This document shows, piece by piece, positions 5,148 to 6,474 of a stretch of DNA of 6,474 bases. The notes under the pieces are model-generated. The model saw only the letters and a list, made by a program, of their open reading frames with translations, had not been told where the DNA came from and did no database searches. The position numbers and the translations under genes were made by a program. This DNA comes from Actinomycetes bacterium (lineage in GTDB: Bacteria > Actinomycetota > Acidimicrobiia > Acidimicrobiales > Palsa-688): NCBI GenBank assembly GCA_021816565.1, contig JAKAXN010000265.1, positions 1 through 6,474 of the forward strand, given 5' to 3'. Each line of letters starts with the position of its first letter. Position 1 is the stretch's first letter.

Positions 5148-5884
5148 CCGCCCGGGCCGACGGCCGAGCCCCCAGGGAGCTGCGGCCGGTGGAGCTGCTG
5201 CGGGACTACACCGTCTTCGCCGCCGGGTCGGTGCTCATCCGGATGGGGCGGACCCACGTGCTGTGCACCGCATCGGTAGCCGAGGAGGTCCCGCGCTGGA
5301 TGCGCAACACCGGTCGGGGCTGGGTGACCGCCGAGTACTCCATGCTGCCGGGCGCCTCGCCGGAGCGCATCGACCGGGAGGCGGCCCGGGGCAAGCAGTC
5401 CGGGCGCACCCAGGAGATCCAACGCCTCATAGGCCGCTCCCTGCGGGCCGTCACCGACCTCGAGGCCATGGGGGAGGTGCAGATCACCCTCGACTGCGAC
5501 GTGCTCCAGGCCGACGGCGGCACCCGCACGGCCAGCATCTGCGGCGCGTACGTGGCCCTGCACGACGCCTGCACCCGGCTCATGAACATCGGCCGGCTGC
5601 GGACCCACCCCCTCCGGGAGGCGTGCGCCGCGGTATCGGTCGGGGTGGTCGCAGGCGTGCCCATGCTCGACCTGGCCTACAGCGAGGACAGCCGGGCCGA
5701 GGTGGACATGAACGTGGTGATGACCGCCTCGGGGCAGTTCGTCGAGGTACAGGGAACCGCCGAGGGGGCTCCTTACAGCCGGGCCGAGCTCGACGAGCTG
5801 CTCGGCCTGGCCGAGCACGGGATCGGATCCCTGCTGCAGGCCCAGGCCGCAGCCCTGGCCGACCCTCCGCCGCCGCGCTCGTGA
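5144..5884 (+). CDS. rph: Ribonuclease PH
   Basis: RNase PH is a phosphate-dependent 3'-to-5' exoribonuclease that finishes tRNA 3' ends. The 246-residue protein has the family blocks in order: [13 protein letters not shown] (4-16), [18 protein letters not shown] (28-45), [17 protein letters not shown] (87-103) with phosphate-binding Arg88, and [15 protein letters not shown] (117-131) with Gly126-Thr127-Arg128. [15 protein letters not shown] and the C-terminal LLGLAEHGI helix are also present. Length is normal for the family. The ATG at 5144 overlaps the upstream gene's stop (ATGA) and has AGG eight bases before it. Its stop in turn overlaps the rdgB start (GTGA). The rph-rdgB pairing is common in bacteria and links tRNA maturation with nucleotide-pool cleaning in one transcript. 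Confidence 0.97.
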   Translation: MTARADGRAPRELRPVELLRDYTVFAAGSVLIRMGRTHVLCTASVAEEVPRWMRNTGRGWVTAEYSMLPGASPERIDREAARGKQSGRTQEIQRLIGRSLRAVTDLEAMGEVQITLDCDVLQADGGTRTASICGAYVALHDACTRLMNIGRLRTHPLREACAAVSVGVVAGVPMLDLAYSEDSRAEVDMNVVMTASGQFVEVQGTAEGAPYSRAELDELLGLAEHGIGSLLQAQAAALADPPPPRS

Positions 5885-6471
5885 CGGCGTTCGTCCTGGC
5901 CACCGCCAATCCGGACAAGGCCGCCGAGATAGCCGCCATCCTGGGCTCCGGCGTGGAGCTGTCGCCCCGGCCCGACGGGGTGGGGGAGATCGAGGAGACC
6001 GGCGACACCCTGCTGGAGAACGCCCGGTTGAAGGCCCGGGCCATCGCCGAGGCCACCGGGATGCCGGCCATCGCCGACGACACGGGCCTAGAGGTGGACG
6101 CTCTCGACGGCGATCCGGGGGTCCGCTCGGCCCGCTTCGCCGGCGAGAACGCCACCTACGCCCAGAACGTGGCCAAGCTGATCGCCGACCTCGACGGGGT
6201 GGATGAGCCCCGGACGGCCCGGTTCCGCACCGTGGCCCTGGCGGCGTGGCCCGACGGGCGGGAACTGGCCGCTGAGGGCTTCGTCAACGGTCGGATCATC
6301 GCCGCCGCCCGCGGCTCGGCCGGTTTCGGCTACGACCCCGTGTTCGTGCCCGACGAGGGCGACGGCCGGACCTTCGCGGAGATGGCACCGGAGGACAAGC
6401 ACCGGCTCTCCCATCGGGGCCGGGCGTTCCGGGCTCTCGCCGGCATGCTGGGAAGCGCCGATCCCGCTTGA
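5881..6471 (+). CDS. rdgB: RdgB/HAM1 family non-canonical purine NTP pyrophosphatase (XTP/dITP diphosphatase)
   Basis: This enzyme hydrolyses ITP, dITP and XTP to the monophosphate and pyrophosphate, keeping deaminated purines out of DNA and RNA. The 196-residue product carries the NTP-binding start [10 protein letters not shown] (4-13), the ENARLKA block (46-52), the catalytic [12 protein letters not shown] (64-75) with Asp66-Asp67, the SARFAG turn (83-88), the GFGYDPVF motif (148-155) and the purine-pocket SHRGRAF (177-183). GTG at 5881 is chosen because it gives the family N-terminus directly and overlaps the rph stop by four bases. The same frame stays open far upstream only as a shadow of rph. 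No Shine-Dalgarno is visible, so translation probably depends on coupling to rph. The gene is complete; an ATG directly abuts its stop at the window edge. Confidence 0.97.
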   Translation: MTAFVLATANPDKAAEIAAILGSGVELSPRPDGVGEIEETGDTLLENARLKARAIAEATGMPAIADDTGLEVDALDGDPGVRSARFAGENATYAQNVAKLIADLDGVDEPRTARFRTVALAAWPDGRELAAEGFVNGRIIAAARGSAGFGYDPVFVPDEGDGRTFAEMAPEDKHRLSHRGRAFRALAGMLGSADPA

Positions 6472-6474
6472 ATG

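Noticed and set aside
4976..5818. Minus-strand open frame opposite rph
   Set aside because: No domain is recognisable, and RNase PH on the plus strand is certain.
5263..5880. Extension of rdgB upstream to 5263
   Set aside because: It is a shadow of rph in another frame. HAM1 proteins start just before the TANPDK motif, as from the GTG at 5881.

Overview
The window looks like a chromosomal housekeeping segment from a high-GC actinobacterium. The evidence is strong G/C bias at third codon positions, frequent GTG starts, and a gene order very close to the Mycobacterium tuberculosis block mec-cysO-cysM-(rhomboid)-murI-MBL hydrolase-rphA-rdgB (Rv1334 to Rv1341, from memory). The sequences are clearly diverged from mycobacteria, so a deeper actinobacterial lineage such as Acidimicrobiia is plausible. 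That placement is inference. No mobile element, CRISPR array or transferred island was seen.

Left third, minus strand (1-1881): a trans-translation locus. Reading leftward, smpB (1881-1378) overlaps by 4 bases a Rip3-like M50 site-2 membrane protease with a degenerate CBS-like tail (1381-230). After a 76-base gap comes the 5' half of ssrA (tmRNA, 153-1, cut by the window edge). The tmRNA tag frame reads AKPQLALAA-stop, with its stop codon in the loop of a 6-bp hairpin (helix 5). So both core parts of ribosome rescue lie on one strand, separated only by a protease gene.

A 26-bp divergent gap (1882-1907) separates smpB from the plus-strand block. It holds the perfect palindrome AAGGTACCTT, with a TACCTT -10-like hexamer on each strand placed so that both transcripts would be leaderless or nearly so.

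Middle, plus strand (1908-3605): mec (JAMM/MPN+ peptidase), cysO (ubiquitin-like sulfur carrier) and cysM (PLP-dependent cysteine synthase). Together these match the protein-thiocarboxylate route to cysteine known from M. tuberculosis: CysO-thiocarboxylate gives sulfur to O-phosphoserine on CysM, and Mec releases cysteine from the CysO-Cys adduct. Two departures stand out. CysO ends GG-AA rather than GG, so it should need proteolytic maturation. CysM has Lys213 where the mycobacterial enzyme has the phosphoserine-selecting Arg220.

Right half, plus strand (3628-6471): murI, a metallo-beta-lactamase-fold hydrolase (Rv1339-like), rph and rdgB. They are linked by consecutive 4-base GTGA/ATGA/GTGA overlaps, which suggests one translationally coupled operon. 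The products make D-glutamate for peptidoglycan, hydrolyse a phosphodiester (probably a cyclic nucleotide), trim tRNA 3' ends, and remove ITP/XTP. The mycobacterial rhomboid gene between cysM and murI is absent; only 22 bases lie there.
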